Shown: positions 21,841 through 35,720, counted from the first letter of the stretch. The stretch: 64,000 nt of DNA from Impatiens glandulifera (GCF_907164915.1 NC_061862.1:75035718-75099717), one strand, 5' to 3'. The notes: generated from the letters alone by a model not told the origin. A program made the numbers and translations.

Positions 21841-22868
21841 TTGATCCTATAAATTCAATCATTTTGTAAGTGTAAGCTAATTTGAATCAATTTTGACATT
21901 AATCGAACAAAATTAACTAAAAGATTCTAACATAATATGAATTTCAAACCAAATTTCTTATTAAACATAAATGAAAGAGTCAGGTTAATATATATATATA
22001 TATATATATTATTCATATATTATAATTTAAATTAATATATTTCAGCAAATTAAATTATTTTAATTATTTTAATAAATTTTATGTTGGACTTTAATATATC
22101 AATTTTTATCATATTAAAACCCTAAATCCCCTCCTCGGTCCGGATTAGGATGTTATATTAGTTGGATGGTTCAAATCTATTTTTTGTTTTTATTTTTATT
22201 TTTATTTTTATTTTTATTTTTAAGAGTAAATTAACCCATTACTAGTGATAAATGCTATCTAATAAACTAAATGTCTTCCCATTTGGAATCCCTTCTTAAA
22301 ACTTAATAAGTTAAGATTGATAATTATTGTGAACTTCTATAACTTTTCAAATTATATAAAAAGAAAAAAGAAAAACAGTTTAAGAGTAATTATTAAAACT
22401 TTATTACAAAATATGTATATTAAATTAGTAATTGAAAAAAGTGAAGGAGAGAGAAAGTTACCCCTGAAAATGTGTAGTCGTTTCTTTGCATAAAGGACGA
22501 GGACTAACTCTCTTATACAAATCTCTTTGTATAATTAGCTTCAGCGGTTTTCTTAAAATTGTAATAGTGTTTTTTTACCCAAAGCCCAATAGTAAAGGAT
22601 AAGCAAGTTTTTAATGACAATGATCAATCTATGTAAAATTTACAATAACTTTAATCACATTGCAATCACTTACTACATCTACTTTGATCGCGGTATTCAA
22701 TCCACACTTACGTCTCCTTCCGAATATGACCTCCATATTTAGACACCAAAAGTAGCAATTTCAAAATTACCAAGCCAAATACTAGCATCCCTTACATTAT
22801 TTTGCAAGCTCCTTCCTTTTTGAGAGTGCATATGTCATTGCTACTCTTTTTTCTTTTTCTTTTTTCTT
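21841..22868. other. AT-rich spacer with FN3K promoter-like scrap
   Basis: No coding gene. Contains an (AT)n tract near 21989-22009, a (TTTTTA)n run at 22183-22222, and at about 22380-22545 a segment (GAGAGAAAGTTACC, AAAATGTGTAGTCGTTTC) similar to the upstream regions of the FN3K copies at 42930 and 51440. Confidence 0.6.
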
Positions 22869-23070
22869 TTATGTTTTCTTACCTAAGTCAATAGCTCGGG
22901 CAATCAATCTCGTACTAAAAGATCTACTGTGTCATCAACTACTTTAAAGAGATGCACGTGATACTCTTTCAGTTTCAACCGATTGCGGATATATTATTAT
23001 ATAATATAGATCTATTTCTTATAACACCGGTTATCATGTTGGAACAACAAGCAATTTAGAAAAACAAAGT
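22869..23070. repeat. 200-bp segment duplicated upstream of both gypsy LTRs (left copy)
   Basis: From TATGTTTTCTTACCTAAG to AACAAAGT it matches 29094-29297, the sequence directly before the 3' LTR, with few changes. It therefore occurs outside the 5' LTR as well as inside the element, which a simple insertion does not explain. Confidence 0.85.
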
Positions 23071-24754
23071 TGTCACACCCAAAAATTCATTTCAGACAGA
23101 GTAACTTCGGTCCTGGCCAAAACCAAGGACACAAGATAAATCTATGTCAGGGCCGAGGAAAATTTGTGTCAGGGCCGAGAGAAATCTATGTCACGACCGA
23201 AGGGTTCGACCGAGGGGGTCCGACCAATTATATTTTTCTAACTCATTTTTACCAACCCATATTTATGTCACCTCATGCTTATATCACCTCATGCTTCACC
23301 AACCCATACTTATGTCACCTCATGCTTATGCCACCTCATGCTTCACCAACCCATACTTATGTCACCTCATGCTTATGTCACCTCATGCTTCACCAACCCA
23401 TACTTATGTCATCTCATGCTTATGCCACCTCATGCTTCCAACACATACTTATTCAACCAATGCCTAGGACATGCAGGTGATCAGCCCTTTTCATTCATAA
23501 CTTGTCCAACCCAAGCCTATGACAAGCAGGTGACCAACCATTTCTATTAAACAATCATTTAATCCAGCCGATGACAAACAGGTGACCAGCCCTCTTCATC
23601 ACCTTTTTATTAATCACATGCTATGACAAGAAGGTGAGCAACCTTTTTTGTTAAACCCATGTCTATGACAAACGGGTGACCAGCCCTTTTTATTAAACCC
23701 ATGCCTATGACAAGCTGATGACCATCCCTCTTCATCATTTACTTATCCACCCATGCCATGACTAGCTGGTGACCAGCCTTATTAAATACTATATATATTG
23801 CACTCATTCATTCATTATTCCTTTTCCTCTTCCTTTATACTAAGAAAACATAAGGCATACTTTAGAAGCAAAATCATACAACTTTAGCAAGATCGTCTAA
23901 GGAAAGATCTTTTCTCAACTCATCTTTAGAAACCCACACTAGTTTATATAATCTGTTTTCAAAGGTATGATCTGTTTTCAAAGGTATGATATGTTTTCAA
24001 AGGTATGATACGTTTTTGTGAACAATGATATATGAATTGGACGGATATGGGAAGAAGGCTAGCCAGGTTGAGCTCTAGTAGTCTGATTCCAAAATTATGT
24101 GTTGGGTTTTATTGGAACTGGACTTCGGGGATGAGCTCTGAAAGATCCTACCCACACATACAAGTGTCTAACCAAGTTGTGGACTTTAGGGATAGACTCC
24201 GAAGAGTTCCCTTCCAACTATGTGCTCAAACTAGATTCCTAACTTTCAGAATCACCTATGAATTGTAAAGGGACATTATGTGCTCAAAATGTTTCTATTC
24301 CATCACTATGATAAATTATTTTATAAGTCAGCACGTCAATACAAAGAAGCTTTTACATGTTTTTTCTATAATCTTTTAAAATGCTTATTGGGTCTTTAGA
24401 CTCACTATGCTTGTATGGTGTAGGTACACAACAATAGTTTTATGTTGACATAATGAAGGGAGGCTTGGAGAGTAGGCAAGGTGCAGGGGAGGTGTGTGTG
24501 TGGGAGGAGGGACAAATGAAGTTCAAGTACTTTTTAGGGTCTAGCACTTAAAGACTGTTGTTTTTGTAACAATGGACCATCTCTTAAATGTTTTTGATGT
24601 AAAGGACCGTGTTTGCTTTTAAAAGACCGAATTTTTGTAATGCTACTTATATATATAACTCTTTCGCATATGTTTCTGTTTTTCCGTTTATGTATGTAAC
24701 GTTTTAAAACATCCATCACTCGGTCTAAGTAATTTATGAGTCAGAGGTGTTACA
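23071..24754 (+). mobile_element. 5' LTR of Ty3/gypsy element, 1684 bp
   Basis: Ends are near-perfect inverted repeats, TGTCACACC and GGTGTTACA. The first 150 bp hold 2-3 units of the TGTCAGGGCCGAG minisatellite. At 23240-23450 is a second array built on CATGCTTCACCAACCCATAC and CTTATGTCACCT, and at 23470-23780 a series of GACAAGCAGGTGACCAGCCC repeats. A TACTATATATATTGCA promoter-like segment is near 23785. The primer-binding site follows two bases after the end. Confidence 0.9.
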
Positions 24755-24756
24755 AT

Positions 24757-24768
24757 TGGTATTAGAGT
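24757..24768 (+). promoter_or_regulatory. Primer-binding site of gypsy element
   Basis: TGGTATTAGAGT directly after the 5' LTR; two differences from the initiator-tRNA-Met-complementary TGGTATCAGAGC typical of plant LTR elements. Confidence 0.8.
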
Positions 24769-24905
24769 AATGGTTTTTAACATTTGTACTTTCACACACA
24801 TGCTCCTGCAATTGTAACTCTAAGAACTCACCTTCAGGTTATTAAGATGTTTAAATAAATTGTTAAACTAATAATAATTTGTATAGCTTTATTTCCATTA
24901 GAATC

Positions 24906-27900
24906 ATGAGAAGAGGAACAAGAGCCAATGCATCTACACCATCAGACGAGACTGACCGGGACAACTTCTTATCCGGCCTTGTTGATGCTTTGAGGGATCA
25001 AAACCGGATATAGAATGAACAGATAAGGGACCAAAACCGAATCCAAAATGAACAGATGCGCGAAATGTTCCAAGCTAATGGGACTAATCAGAATTATGCC
25101 AGCAACACCCACGATGGAGGTAGTCAACCACCATCCTACAAACAATTCATGAGCTTTAAACTAGTAGACTTTAAAGGAAGTACTGATCCAATGGTCGCTG
25201 AAGAGTGGATGTAGTCGATGGAGAAAATTTTCGAGTTTATGAAATGCAGCAACTCGGACAAGCTAAGGTGTGCATCTTTCATGTTCAAAGACAACGCGAG
25301 AATCTGGTGGCAGGGAGCCAAGTCCACCCTAGACCTTAACGCATCAACTTGGAAAGAGTTCAAGGCCGTATTCTATGGCAAATATTTCACATTAAGCACC
25401 AGGAACAAGTTGGTTAGGGAGTTCCTGGAAATTCTCCAGGGGGATGCAAGTGTTGCTGAGTATGTAAAAGGTAAATATTTTGCACCGATGATTACTGGAA
25501 ATGCTGCCTTGGAGCTTAACCATTTCTTAGAGGGGCTCAACGCAACAATTCGTTGGGATGTCAGGCTGAGTAATGCTTCAACTATGAGGGAAACCATTGA
25601 TAGGGCACTAATGGCGGAGAAAAACAGTCAGGACATTGTTAGAGAGGCTCAGGCCAAGCGGTCTAGCTATCAAGGGAGGGATTCTCTAGGGTCAGCGTCG
25701 AAACGGCCCTATCAGCAAAATTTTAATCACAATGCTAACCAACAACAATCAAGGAATATTTAGCGCCCTCAACAACAACATCAAAGGAGGACACCATATA
25801 CAAGACCAGCAAACCATGCCAACCTGTCGACTCCCTCTTATAATCTTTGTGGGGGCGTTCATATGGGGTTGTGTCTATAGAGCTCCAACGTTTGTTTTTT
25901 ATGCAAGAAAGTTAGGTATTATAAGCGTGACTGTCCTCAATTGAAGAAAGTCATTCCAGGGAGGGTCTATTCAATGAATCAAAAGGAGGTGAATTCGAAT
26001 TCAACTATTATCACAGGTAATTTATTAATCGCTGATAAATTAGCCAATAACTTGATAGATACTGGAGCAACAAATTCATTTATTTATGCATGCTTTGTGC
26101 AACAAGTTGGCTTAAAACTAGTTGAATTCATGGTTGTTTATAAAAATTCTCTACCATTAGGACCTAGTCTTAAAACTAATAAGTTTGTTAGAGCTTGTGA
26201 AACTCAGCTCCAAAATCACAAGATGTTGGTGGATCTTGTGGTGGTGGAGATGTCTGGATTTGATGTTATTTTAGGAATGGACTGGCTATTCCGTCATGAG
26301 GCTCAAATCAATTGTAAAGAGAAGTTTGTGGCACTAATTAATCATGATGGGAAGGCCTTTATATTCCAAGCTCAGCAGATGCCTCAAATAAAAGTCCTGA
26401 GTGTGTTGGCTACTGCTCATGCTATGTTGAAGATATCTTGGTGGTGAGGGAGTATCCAAGCGTGTTCCCTGTTGATATTTCTGGCTTGCGACCAGTTAGA
26501 GAAGTGGAGTTCAGCATAATGTTGAAGGTTGGTAGCCCTGTCAATCTCCAAAGCACCTTATCGTTTAGCACCCACCGAAATGAAAGAGTTGAAGGACCAG
26601 GTGGAATATTATTTGAGCAATGGCTTCATTCGCCCAAGTGTGTCACCTTGGGGAGCACCAATACTTCTCGTGAAGAAGAAGGATGGGTCCAGACGTCTAT
26701 GCATTGACTGTCGTGAGCTGAACAAGTTAACTATAAAAAACAAGTATCCTTTGCCAAGGATCGACGAACTGTTTGACCAACTCAATGGGGCCTCGGTCTT
26801 TTCCAAAATTGATCTAAGATCTAGCTATCATCAAATCCGGGTCAAGGATGAAGATATAAAGAAGACATCATTCAGAACTCGATATGGGCACTACGAATTC
26901 TTAGTGATGCCTTTCGGGTTGACAAATGCACCAGCTGTATTTATGGAACTAATGAATAGGGTCTCCCACCCCTATTTAGATCAGTTTGTGGTGGTCTTCA
27001 TTGATGATAACTTGATCTACTCAAAAACGGAGGAAGAGCACCAGCAACACTTGGCTTTAGTTTTTCAGGTTTTATCTAAACATCATCTCTTTGCAAAATT
27101 AAGCAAGTGTGAGTTCTGGCTAAGTGAAATCGCATTCTTGGGCCACATTATTTCAACCAAGGGTATTGAGGTTGATCCAGCTAAAGTAGAAGCAGTGAAG
27201 GACTGGGCAACACCAACCAATGTGACTAAAATCAGAAGTTTTCTGGGACTGGTTGGCTATTACTGAAGGTTCATCAAGGGCTTCTCCAAAATTGCTCTAC
27301 CCCTTTCAACCTTGACACGCAAAGATGAAAATTTTGTGTGATCCGATCAATGTGCCAGTAGCTTTGAAGAGTTGAAGAGAAGCTTGATATCTTCTCATGT
27401 TCTTATAATTCCAGTAGAGATTGGCAACTTTATTGTGTGCACAGATACTTCCAAGAATGGCTTAGGTGTTGTGCTCATGCAGAATGGGAAGGTAGTGGCT
27501 TATGCATCCAGGCAACTAAAGATCCATGAGAGGAATTACCCCACTCACGACCTGGAGTTAGCAGTGTTGGTGTTTGCCTTGAAGATATGGCGTCATTATC
27601 TCTATGGGGAAAGGTTCCAAATCTTCACTGATCATCAAAGTCTAGAATACTTGTTCACCCAAAAAGAGATCAACATGAGGCAAAGGAGATGGCTGGAGCT
27701 AGTAAAAGACTATGACTGTGAAATCATTTATCAACCAGGGAAGGCTAACGTTGTAGCATATGCACTTAGCCGAAAATCAAGCACCCGAAATCAACTTACT
27801 ACTCAACCAAGCCTGATTCTGGAAATCGAGAGGCTGAACCTGGTGGTGTTAGAGTAGCAGCAAGAATGCATTCTGGTGACTTTGGCAATTGTTCCAGGCC

Positions 27901-29093
27901 TGCTTGAAAGAATTTGGTTGGAACAGGCTCAAGATCCCCAGCTGACCACATGGAGGCAAAGAGACGAGAAGAAAGGTACATTATTGCACTCAACTAAAAA
28001 CAATATGGTGTATCATAAAGACAGGTTGTGGGTACCATCTGTGGACTCCTTAAGACAAGAAGTTATGGTTGAGGCGCATTCAACACCCTACTCAGTTCAT
28101 TCAGGTAGCACCAAAATGTTCAAAGATCTGCAGACTTTATATTAGTGGTCAGGAATGAAGAAGGACATCATAAAGTTCATAAGTGAATGTTTAACCTGTC
28201 AACAAGTCAAAATTGAGCACCAAAGGCCTTCTAGGTTGTTATTCCTGTTGCCAATTCCGGTTTGGAAATAGGAAGACATTGTTATGGACTTTGTAGTCGG
28301 TTTGCCCAAGACCTTGCGAAAGATGAATGGCATATGGGTCATAGTGGACCGTCGCACCAAGTCTGCTCATTTTCTACCAATTCGAACAACATTTTCAATG
28401 ACTCAATATGCGGAGCTGTAACTACAAGAGATTGTTCGACTGCATGGCATACCAGCAAGGATAGTTTTAGACCGAGACCCACGTTTTACTTCACATTTTT
28501 GGGAAAATCTTCATAGGGGTCTAAGAACGAAGTTGTCCTTCAGTACTGCATTTCATCCTCAAACCGACGGTCAATCCAAACGTGTGATCCAAACTCTTGA
28601 GGACCTGTTGTGGGCTTGTCTTATTGACTATGGAGGCAATTGGGAACCCAGACTATCGTTGATAGAATTCGCCTACAACAATAGTTTCCAATCTTCTATT
28701 GGAATGGCGCCCTTTGAAGCATTGTATGGGAAGAAGTGTAGGACACCACTACACTAGGATAAAGTTGGCGAGAGAATAGTGATTGGGCCAGAAATCGTAT
28801 CAAACACCGTGGACCTAGTGGGAAAAATCAGGAAGAGGTTGTTAGCAGCTCAAAGTAGGCAGAAAAGCTATGCTGGCAAGAAACGCCAAGATCTAGCTTT
28901 CAGCAGGAGCGACCACGTTTTTTTGGAAGTTTTTCCTTGCAAAGGTTTCATCAGATTTGGGAAAAAGGGCAAGTTGAACCCAAGGTACATCGGCCCCTTT
29001 GAAATTCTGGAAGAAATAGGGGAGGTTGCTTACAGACTTTCCATACCCCCAAATCTTGATACAATCCACAATGTTTTTCATGTTTCCAACGTT
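24906..29093 (+). pseudogene. Ty3/gypsy gag-pol, Tekay/Del-like, degenerate
   Basis: From ATG 24906: gag (IWWQGAKSTLDL near 25310, retrotransposon gag core); a decayed zinc knuckle near 25885; protease with DTGATNSF near 26060; RT from 26529 ([41 protein letters not shown]); RNase H from 27430 ([18 protein letters not shown]); integrase from 27890 with an H-H-C-C finger, MDFVVGLP, DRDPRF, HPQTDGQSKR and YNNSFQSSIGMAPFEALYG. Most of it is one frame with about ten stops (for example 25014, 25212, 25761, 27265, 28144, 28268) and a short frameshifted stretch at about 26430-26535. The frame stops resembling the family just after NVFHVS near 29085, so no chromodomain is present. Confidence 0.92.
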
Positions 29094-29297
29094 TTTTATG
29101 TTTTCTTACATAAGTCAATAGATCAGGCAATCAATCTCGTACTAAAAGATCTACTGTGTCATCAACTACTTTAAATAGATGCATGTGATACTCTTTCAGT
29201 TTCAACCGATTGCGGATATATTATTATATAATATGGATCTATTTCTTATCACACTGGTTATCATGTTGGAACAACAAGCAATTTAGAAAAGCAAAGT
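29094..29297. repeat. 200-bp segment duplicated upstream of both gypsy LTRs (right copy)
   Basis: Matches 22869-23070. It abuts pol abruptly where a C-terminal extension would be expected and ends in AAAAGCAAAGT before the 3' LTR, only weakly like a polypurine tract. Confidence 0.85.
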
Positions 29298-30896
29298 TGT
29301 CACACCCAAAAATTCATTTCAGACCGAGTAACTTCGGTCCTGGCCAAAACCAAGGACCCAAGATAAATCTGTGTCAGGGCTGAGGAAAATCTGTGTTAGG
29401 GCCGAGAGAAATCTATGTCACAACCGAAGGGTCCGACCGATTATATTTTTTAACTCATGCTTCACCAACCCATATTTATGCCACATCATGCTTATGTCAT
29501 ATCATGCTTCACCAACTCATACTTATGTCACATCATGCTTATGTCACCTCATGCTTCACCAACCCATACTTATGCCACCTCATGCTTCACCAACCCATAC
29601 TTATGCCACATCATGCTTATGCCACCTCATGCTTCTAACCCATACTTATTCAACACATACCTAGGACAAGCAGGTGACCAGCCCTTTTCATTCACAACTT
29701 GTCCAACCCATGTCTATGACAAGCATGTGACCAGCCCTTTCTATTAAACAATCATTTAATCCAGCTGATGACAAGCAGGTGACCAGCCCTCTTCATCACA
29801 TTTTTATTAATCACATGCTATGACAAGAAGGTGACCAGCCCTTTTTGTTAAACTCATGCCTATGACAATCAGGTGACCAACTCTTTTTATTAAACTCATG
29901 CCTATGACAAGCTGATGACCAGCCCTCTTCATCATTTACTTAATCACCCATGTCATGATCAGCTGGTGACCAACCTTATTAAGTACTATATATATTGCAC
30001 TCATTCATTCATTTTATCCTTTTCCTCTTCCTCTTCCTCTTTACTAAGAAAATAGAAGACATACTTTAGAAGCAAGATCATAACATCTTTAGAAAGATCA
30101 TACAACTTTAACAAGATCATCTAAGGAAAGCTCTTTTCTCAAGTCATCTTTAGAAACCCACACTAGTTTATATAATCTGTTTTTACAAAGTATAATCTAT
30201 TTTCAAAGGTATGATATGTTTTCAAAGGTATGATTTGTTTTTCAAAGGTATGATACGTTTTTATGAACAATGATATATGGACTGGACAGATATGGGAAGA
30301 AGGCTATCTAGGTTGAGCTTTGGTAGTCTGTTTCCAAAATTATGTATTTGGTTCTATTGGGACTAGACTTCGGGAATGAGCTTTAGAAGATCCTTCCCAC
30401 ACAAACACGTATCTAACTAGGTTGTGGACTTTAGGGATAGACTCTAAAGAGTGCCCTTCCAACTATGTGCTCAATCTGGATTCCTAAGTTTCAGGATCAG
30501 CTCTGAAATGTAAAGGGATATTATGTGCTCAATATGTTTCTGTTCCATCACTATGATAAATTATGTTATAAGTCAGCACATCAATACAAAGGCATTTTTA
30601 CATATTTTTTCTATACTCTTTTAAAATGTTTGCTGAGTCTTTAGACCCACTATGCTTGTGTGGTGTAGGGACACAGCAATAATTTTCTGTTCACATAATG
30701 AAGGGAGGCTTGGAGAGTAGGTAAGGTGTAGGGGAGGTGTGTGTGTGTGTGTGTGTAGGAGGATGGACAAATGAAGTTCAAGTACTTTTTAGGATCTAAC
30801 ACTTAAAGATCGTTGTTTTTGTAACAATGGACCATCTCTTAAATGTTTTTGATGTAAAGGACCGTATCTGCTTTTAAAAGACCATGCCACATGCCA

Positions 30897-30929
<33 letters not shown>

Positions 30930-31019
30930 CTCTTCCGCATATGTTTCTGTTTTTCCGTTTATGTATGTAACGTTTTAAAACATCTCTCACTCGGTCTAAG
31001 TAATTTAGGAGTCAGAGGT
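29298..31019 (+). mobile_element. 3' LTR of gypsy element, main part
   Basis: Collinear with 23071-24754 and carrying the same internal repeat arrays (29455-29640 and 29665-29960), with differing unit numbers and a longer (AT)n at 30898-30927. It is interrupted six bases before its end by the copia at 31020; the last bases GTTACA lie at 35926-35931. Confidence 0.9.
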
Positions 31020-31207
31020 TGTTGAAAGAAGAATACAGAAAGATTCTTGTATTATTGTGTTAAAGATCATATCTTGTATTTACACATAAGATATTATTAA
31101 TAGACAATTAGGATTTAGCCGTTAAGACATAAACCTTTGAGCTTCCTAACTGTTGAGCTTCTCTATAAGCTTACAACGACTAACTAATATATTACATATT
31201 TTTAACA
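31020..31207 (-). mobile_element. 3' LTR of nested copia (188 bp)
   Basis: TGTTGAAAGAAG to TTTTTAACA on the plus strand; identical to the right LTR except three single-base differences. Confidence 0.95.
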
Positions 31208-34200
31208 CTCCCCTCAAGTCAGGAGTAAAGAGATTGATTACTACTAACTTGTCAATGATGCTATCAAAGTTCCTTTTATCTAGAGCCTTCTTGAAAATAT
31301 CAGCAAGTTGATCTTTGCTAGGTACAAATGGGGTTTCAATCTCACTAGATTGAACCTTCTCACGAACAAAGTGACAATCAACTTCAATGTGCTTTGTGCG
31401 CTCATGGAATACTGGATTTGATGTAATATATCTAGCAGCATTGTTGTCGCAATACATTTTTATGGTTTTGAGCTCAACTCCCAAGTCTTTAAGAATATAT
31501 TTAATCCAAATGAGTTCTCTGGTAGTGGCTGCCATAGCACGATATTCAGCTTCGACGCTTGAATGGGCGACAATATTTTGCTTCTTACTTCTCCACGTCA
31601 CCAGATTTCCTCCAACGAATGTACAAAAACCGGTAGTCGACTTTCTGTCAAAGCTGCCTTCCCAATCAGCATCAGTATAGCCAATGACGTCCATGCGGTT
31701 GTTTCTTTTCATCCATATGCCTACTCTAGGAGTAGTTTTAAGATAACGTAGAATCCTGTAAACAGCAGAAAGGTGTGAAGTTCTTGGAGCATGCATGAAT
31801 TGACTTACATTACTAACTGCAAAAGTTATATCAGGACGAGTAACTGTTAGGTAGATAAGTTTACCTACAAGTCTTTGATACATACCAATGTCATGAAGAG
31901 GTGTACCTTCTTCAGTGTTTAATTTAACAGTTGTTTCAATGGGAGTCTTTACGGGTTTTGCAGCAAGCTTACCAGTTTCTTTTAATAAGTCCAAGACATA
32001 TTTTCTTTGAGAAAGAAACAAACCTTTCTTAGAATGAGCAATTTCTATCCCAAGGAAATACTTGAGAGTGCCAAGGTCTTTAATGTCAAATTGCTCCTGC
32101 AGATACTTTTTAACCTTAAGGATATCACTTGAGTTATTACCTGTTACTATAATATCATCCACATACACAAGTACAATAGTAGTAGTGTTGCCAATAATTT
32201 TAATAAAAAGAGAAGAATCGGCAGAAGTTTTTCGAAAGTTGTGATGAACAAGGGCGCTACTAAGTTTAGCATACCATGCCCTTGGAGATTGTTTGAGTCC
32301 ATAAATAGCTTTATTCAACCTACAAACAGATTTTGAGTTAAGATTTTTCTCATAGCCTTGTGGGATAGACATATATACTTCTTCTTGCAGATCGCCTTGA
32401 AGAAAAGTATTTTTTACATCCATTTGATGTAAATCCCAATTTTGATTCGCAGCAATAGATAATAATATCCTTACAATGCTCATTTTTGCTACAGGTGCAA
32501 AGGTTTCCTCATAGTCTAATCCATAAGTTTGGGTGTATCCTTTGGCAACAAGTCGGGCTTTGTATCTTTCAATTTTTCCTAAACTATCATACTTAATTTT
32601 GTATATCCATTTACAACCAACCACTTTCTTACCTTTAGGAAGAGGGACAAGAGTCCATGTATTATTTTTTTCTAGAGCCTCTAATTCGTTATTCATGGCA
32701 ACACACCAATTAGGGTTGGACTTGGCTTCTTGAAATGTTTTCGGCTCTATTTGTTCAAGAGATGTGATAAAAGCATTATATTAATTAGAGACATTTTCAT
32801 AAGATAAGTATTTTTCAATATGATACTTTACCGAATAAAGATGATAATCTTTAAGCTTTTTCGATGGTTGAACAACCCTTGTGGACCTTCGAACATTATC
32901 ATCCCTTGTAGTTGTTTCTGAAATATCTTCGGAGATAGATCTATTGTTATATTCTCCCCCTGAAGGTGTACATAGTGTCTCAGGAATAGTGTCTGAATTT
33001 TCATTTTGAGTTTCATTGTAACTTTCTTCTTGTGGGATATCACATGGTGTCCCTTTTTTTGCTTCTTTCTCTGGAGCAGTGTTTGAATCGCTATCAGAAG
33101 GAATATTCCTGCAAGAACAATTCATATCCAGGAGCAATACATGATCTTGCCAATCAAACTCATTGAGATCATCACTATTATCCTCCTTAGTTTTGTAGTA
33201 AAATTCATCTTCATTAAAGATGACATTACGAGAAATATAGAGTTTTTTAGAAATAGAATCATAACATTTATATCCCTTTTGGGTAGTAGAATAACCAAGA
33301 AAAATAGCTTTAACTGATTGAGGACTTAATTTATCAGTATGGTTTATATGTACATAACATACACAACCAAAGACACGAAGATGATTAAGGTTACTTTTCT
33401 TGTTTTTTAATTTTTCCAAAGGACTCAAATTATTAAGAACGCTGCTAGGAATACGATTAATGAGATGAGTAGTAGTAAGTAAAGCATCGGACCAAAATCT
33501 TTTTGGGACGTTAGATTGAAATAATAGAGAGCGAGTAACCTCAAGAAGATGACGATTTTTTCTTTCCGCTGTACCATTCTGGGCCGGGGTATGAACACAA
33601 GAGGTTTGATGCATTATACCTTTTGTTTTGAGAAAAGAGGAAAAAAAATTATTGACATATTCAGTCCCGTTGTCAGTTCTAAATAATTTTATTGAAGCTT
33701 GAAATAGGTTTTCAATAAAGGAAACGAACTCTAAAAATTTTGAAAATACTTCTGATTTATCATGGAGTAAAAAAATTCAGGTGGTTCTTGAAAAATTATC
33801 AATGAATGAAACATAATATTTAAAATTATTATATGAAGTAGTAGGTGCTGGACCCCAAACATCAGAATGAATTAATTCAAAAGGAGCTTTAGATAAACTA
33901 TTTGAATTATGAAACGGAAGTCTGGCTTGTTTAGCAAAATGACATACATCACAATCTAAAAACTCAAACTTCGATTGAAATAATTTTCTAAGCACATGCT
34001 TTGATGGATGTCCTAAACGACGATGCCATAGAAAATGAGAATTATTTTTGGAATGTAAAGCATAACTAAAAAGTTTAATAATATAAAGGTTATTTTCAAG
34101 TCTTCCTTTACCAATCGTGATCCCGGTCGACCTGTCCTGAAATACAACATCAACGTTAGAAAAAATAACTAAGCAATTAAGGTCCTTTGTGATTTTACTA

Positions 34201-35597
34201 ACCGAGATTAAATTTGGTGATAAGTCAGGAACATACAAGACATTATAATTTTGTTTTGAGAAAAGTTTAATTGATCCAATTCCATGAATGGGAATACTAG
34301 AATCATTTGCTACTTTAACATTTTGATTAAGTTTTTCTAAATTTAAATTTTCAAAATATTCTTTATTTTTAGTCATGTGATCTGTGGCGCCAGAATCAAT
34401 AATCCAATAGTTTGAAGAGGAATTAAAATTAGAAGAATGAGCCGATATACCTGGGTCCACTTGATTAGTGGACTTCTCTTGTTGAGTTTTCATGAAATCA
34501 GAGAATTGGAGAAAGAGTTTGAAGTTGTCTGGATCCACACCACACACTTCATTATGATTGAGTTTTGAAGTATTCCCTTCAGCTTGGGCATGCATGTTTG
34601 AAGGGAGAGCCCAATCTGAAGAACTATCAACCTTAAAGACGTTAGAAGCCCTAACTTCATTTGGCCCAATTGGACTCCAATATCTCACCGTACTGCCTTT
34701 TCCATCTCCATGGGTGAGAAATCCTCTCCGACCATTTCCCCCTTTGTTGCCTTTTTGTCGGCTGTCTTCTCCACGCATCTGTGGCTTGAGATGGGGGTGG
34801 AGGTGGTAGCAATAGTCTTTGATATGACCAATTTTGTCACAGTGATCACACTTGAGGTTCGGATTTGGCCCTTTGCCTCGATTCGAGAGAGTTCCCCGGC
34901 CAGAGAAGTAAGCTTGATTATCTCTGGTGTCTTCGAGACCTTTAGAGTTATACCGACGAGTATCCTCTTCCTCAAGTCTTGAAATTACATCTATGAGCGA
35001 GGGAAGCTCTGGAGCGAGAAGAATTTGGGACTTTACATTGTCCCAACTTGAATCCAATCCAGCCAAAATTTGGTAAATCTTTTCCTGTTCATTTCTTTGG
35101 CCTATGGTGACTGGGTCTGTTGTTGGTGGGAGATAAATTTCTAACTCAGCCCACCTTCTGGTAAGTTCTCCGATGAAGTCTGTGATGCTTGATCCTCTCT
35201 TTGAGATGGAAGAAATATCTTTTTTCAGTTGAAATATATGAGAGAAATTTTTGGACTTACCGTAGAGTTTTTTTGCAAAATCCCATAAGTCTTTGGAAGT
35301 TTCGGTGTTGATGAAAATGGCAGCAATTGCTGGTTCCATAGAATGAAGGAGCCAAGACATGATTTGACTATCTTGGGTTTCCCATTCTTCTACTTTTTGA
35401 ATATCTTCTTCTGTGCTTTTGCCTGATTCTGAGATTTTTGGTTTGCCGTTGTTGGTAATAAATTTGGTTTTGGCCCTTGACTTTAGAAACAAAGTTGCAG
35501 ATCTTGCCCAGTGAAGATAATTCTTTCCATTTAGGAGGACAGAAGTAATCCTCTGGGTAGGTTGTACTTCGTAAGAGTAGCCGCTTCCAGTGGCCAT
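31146..35597 (-). pseudogene. Copia gag-pol of nested element, two in-frame stops
   Basis: Minus strand, starting at ATG 35597 (MATGSGYSYEV), chosen because the upstream frame lies in LTR and leader. Order: gag with NYLHWARSATLFLK; zinc knuckle CDHCDKIGHIKDYC near 34840; protease WIIDSGATDHM near 34400; pre-integrase WHRRLGHPSKHV near 34020; integrase with FIDNFSR at 33790, RTDNGTEY near 33680 and TPAQNGTAERKNR near 33570; RT with IYGLKQSPRAWY near 32285 and intact YVDD at 32154-32165; RNase H with SVEAEYRAMA near 31555 and HERTKHIEVDCHF near 31400. TGA at 33777-33779 lies in the integrase at a position expected to be tryptophan, and TAA at 32781-32783 in the linker before RT. The frame runs into the 3' LTR and stops at 31146. 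Confidence 0.95.
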
Positions 35598-35720
35598 TGT
35601 TGTTTTCTCCAATCCGATGAAGAAATAAAAAAAATTCAGAGAGCCACTTGGGCTTGAAGAAAAAAAAAGAAGAAATAATATGAAGAGTCTCAAGAGAATA
35701 GATTGAGTCGGATTAACCGC

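Noticed and set aside
22869..24754. Extending the gypsy LTR leftwards to include the 200-bp duplicated segment
   Set aside because: The TGTCACACC / GGTGTTACA inverted ends and the PBS position fix the LTR at 23071-24754.
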